15,061 nucleotides of DNA from the NCBI GenBank assembly GCA_046542305.1, contig JBKHBQ010000081.1, forward strand, positions 1 to 15,061, given 5' to 3'. The DNA is from JBKHBQ01 sp046542305 (GTDB lineage Bacteria > Bacteroidota > Bacteroidia > Bacteroidales > 4484-276). Positions within the stretch are counted from its first letter, which is position 1, and each line of letters begins with the position of its first letter. Positions 14,984 to 15,061 of the stretch are shown here, piece by piece. The position numbers were made by a program, and so were the translations under genes. Below the pieces are notes generated by a model. That model was not told the DNA's origin. It searched no databases and saw only the letters and a program-made list of their open reading frames with translations.

Positions 14984-15061
14984 ATGAAAATAGCTTCAAA
15001 TAACACAAAGTCGGATGAATGGACATGGACGTTTGTCGAAGCATCTGCTTCGATACATATT
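14984..15061 (+). CDS. Possible start of a downstream gene, cut by the window end
   Basis: An ATG lies 9 nt after the AAA ATPase stop codon and its frame stays open for 26 codons to the end of the window. The start reads MKIASNNTKSDEWTWTFVEA. The short spacing and an A-rich lead-in suggest a second gene in the ATPase operon. There is too little sequence to recognise a family, and 26 open codons can arise by chance. The hairpin at 15034-15055 would lie inside this gene. Confidence 0.4.
   Translation, partial: MKIASNNTKSDEWTWTFVEASASIHI
15034..15055. other. Short perfect hairpin at the right edge
   Basis: TCGAAGC (15036-15042) and GCTTCGA (15047-15053) form a 7-bp stem around a four-base loop (ATCT), extendable by a G-T and a T-A pair. 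No T run follows inside the window, so it does not qualify as an intrinsic terminator. It may be coding sequence of the possible gene starting at 14984, the start of a terminator, or the edge of a repeat element. Confidence 0.4.

Noticed and set aside
15034..15055. Terminator of the AAA ATPase gene
   Set aside because: The stem is good but no T run follows within the window, and an open frame passes through it.

Overview
The window looks like a chromosomal stretch from a member of the Bacteroidetes, probably Bacteroidales-like, with roughly 45-50% GC. Three things point there. A 2828-residue secreted protein ends in a type IX secretion (T9SS) type A sorting domain. TAnnTTTG-type -7 promoter elements stand in the intergenic gaps. 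The start codons lack clear Shine-Dalgarno sequences and are preceded by A/T-rich DNA. The genus cannot be named from the sequence alone.

Layout. Positions 98-2819 (minus) hold a two-gene operon: a TPR-type sensor histidine kinase of the NarX/DesK class (HisKA_3) and, overlapping its end by 20 nt, a NarL/LuxR-type response regulator. A 290-bp divergent gap (2820-3109) carries candidate promoters for both directions and a pair of operator-like direct repeats. Positions 3110-11596 (plus) encode the giant mosaic T9SS protein. It is built from beta-sandwich, choice-of-anchor D-like, choice-of-anchor J-like, carboxypeptidase-regulatory-like and FN3-like modules, with two separate internal duplications of about 286 and 289 residues and no catalytic domain that I recognise. 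A textbook intrinsic terminator follows at 11625-11655.

Positions 11656-12231 contain no credible gene. They include two tandem copies of a ~156-bp intergenic repeat; a third, truncated copy lies at the left edge of the window. Both repeat sites directly abut the 3' end of a minus-strand gene, and each copy carries an invariant dyad with a variable loop. Positions 12232-13239 (minus) encode a WYL-domain transcriptional regulator, divergent from a 546-residue AAA ATPase (13334-14974, plus) with a degenerate Walker B motif (FNEAD). A further reading frame opens 9 nt after the ATPase stop and runs off the right edge.

How the genes may work together. The kinase/regulator pair is a complete phosphorelay and could control the divergent surface adhesin. 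The WYL regulator probably represses or activates the divergent AAA gene and whatever follows it. WYL regulators often control defence or stress modules, so the right edge is the likeliest place for an undescribed system, but its remaining components lie outside the window. These regulatory links are inferred from gene arrangement, not shown.
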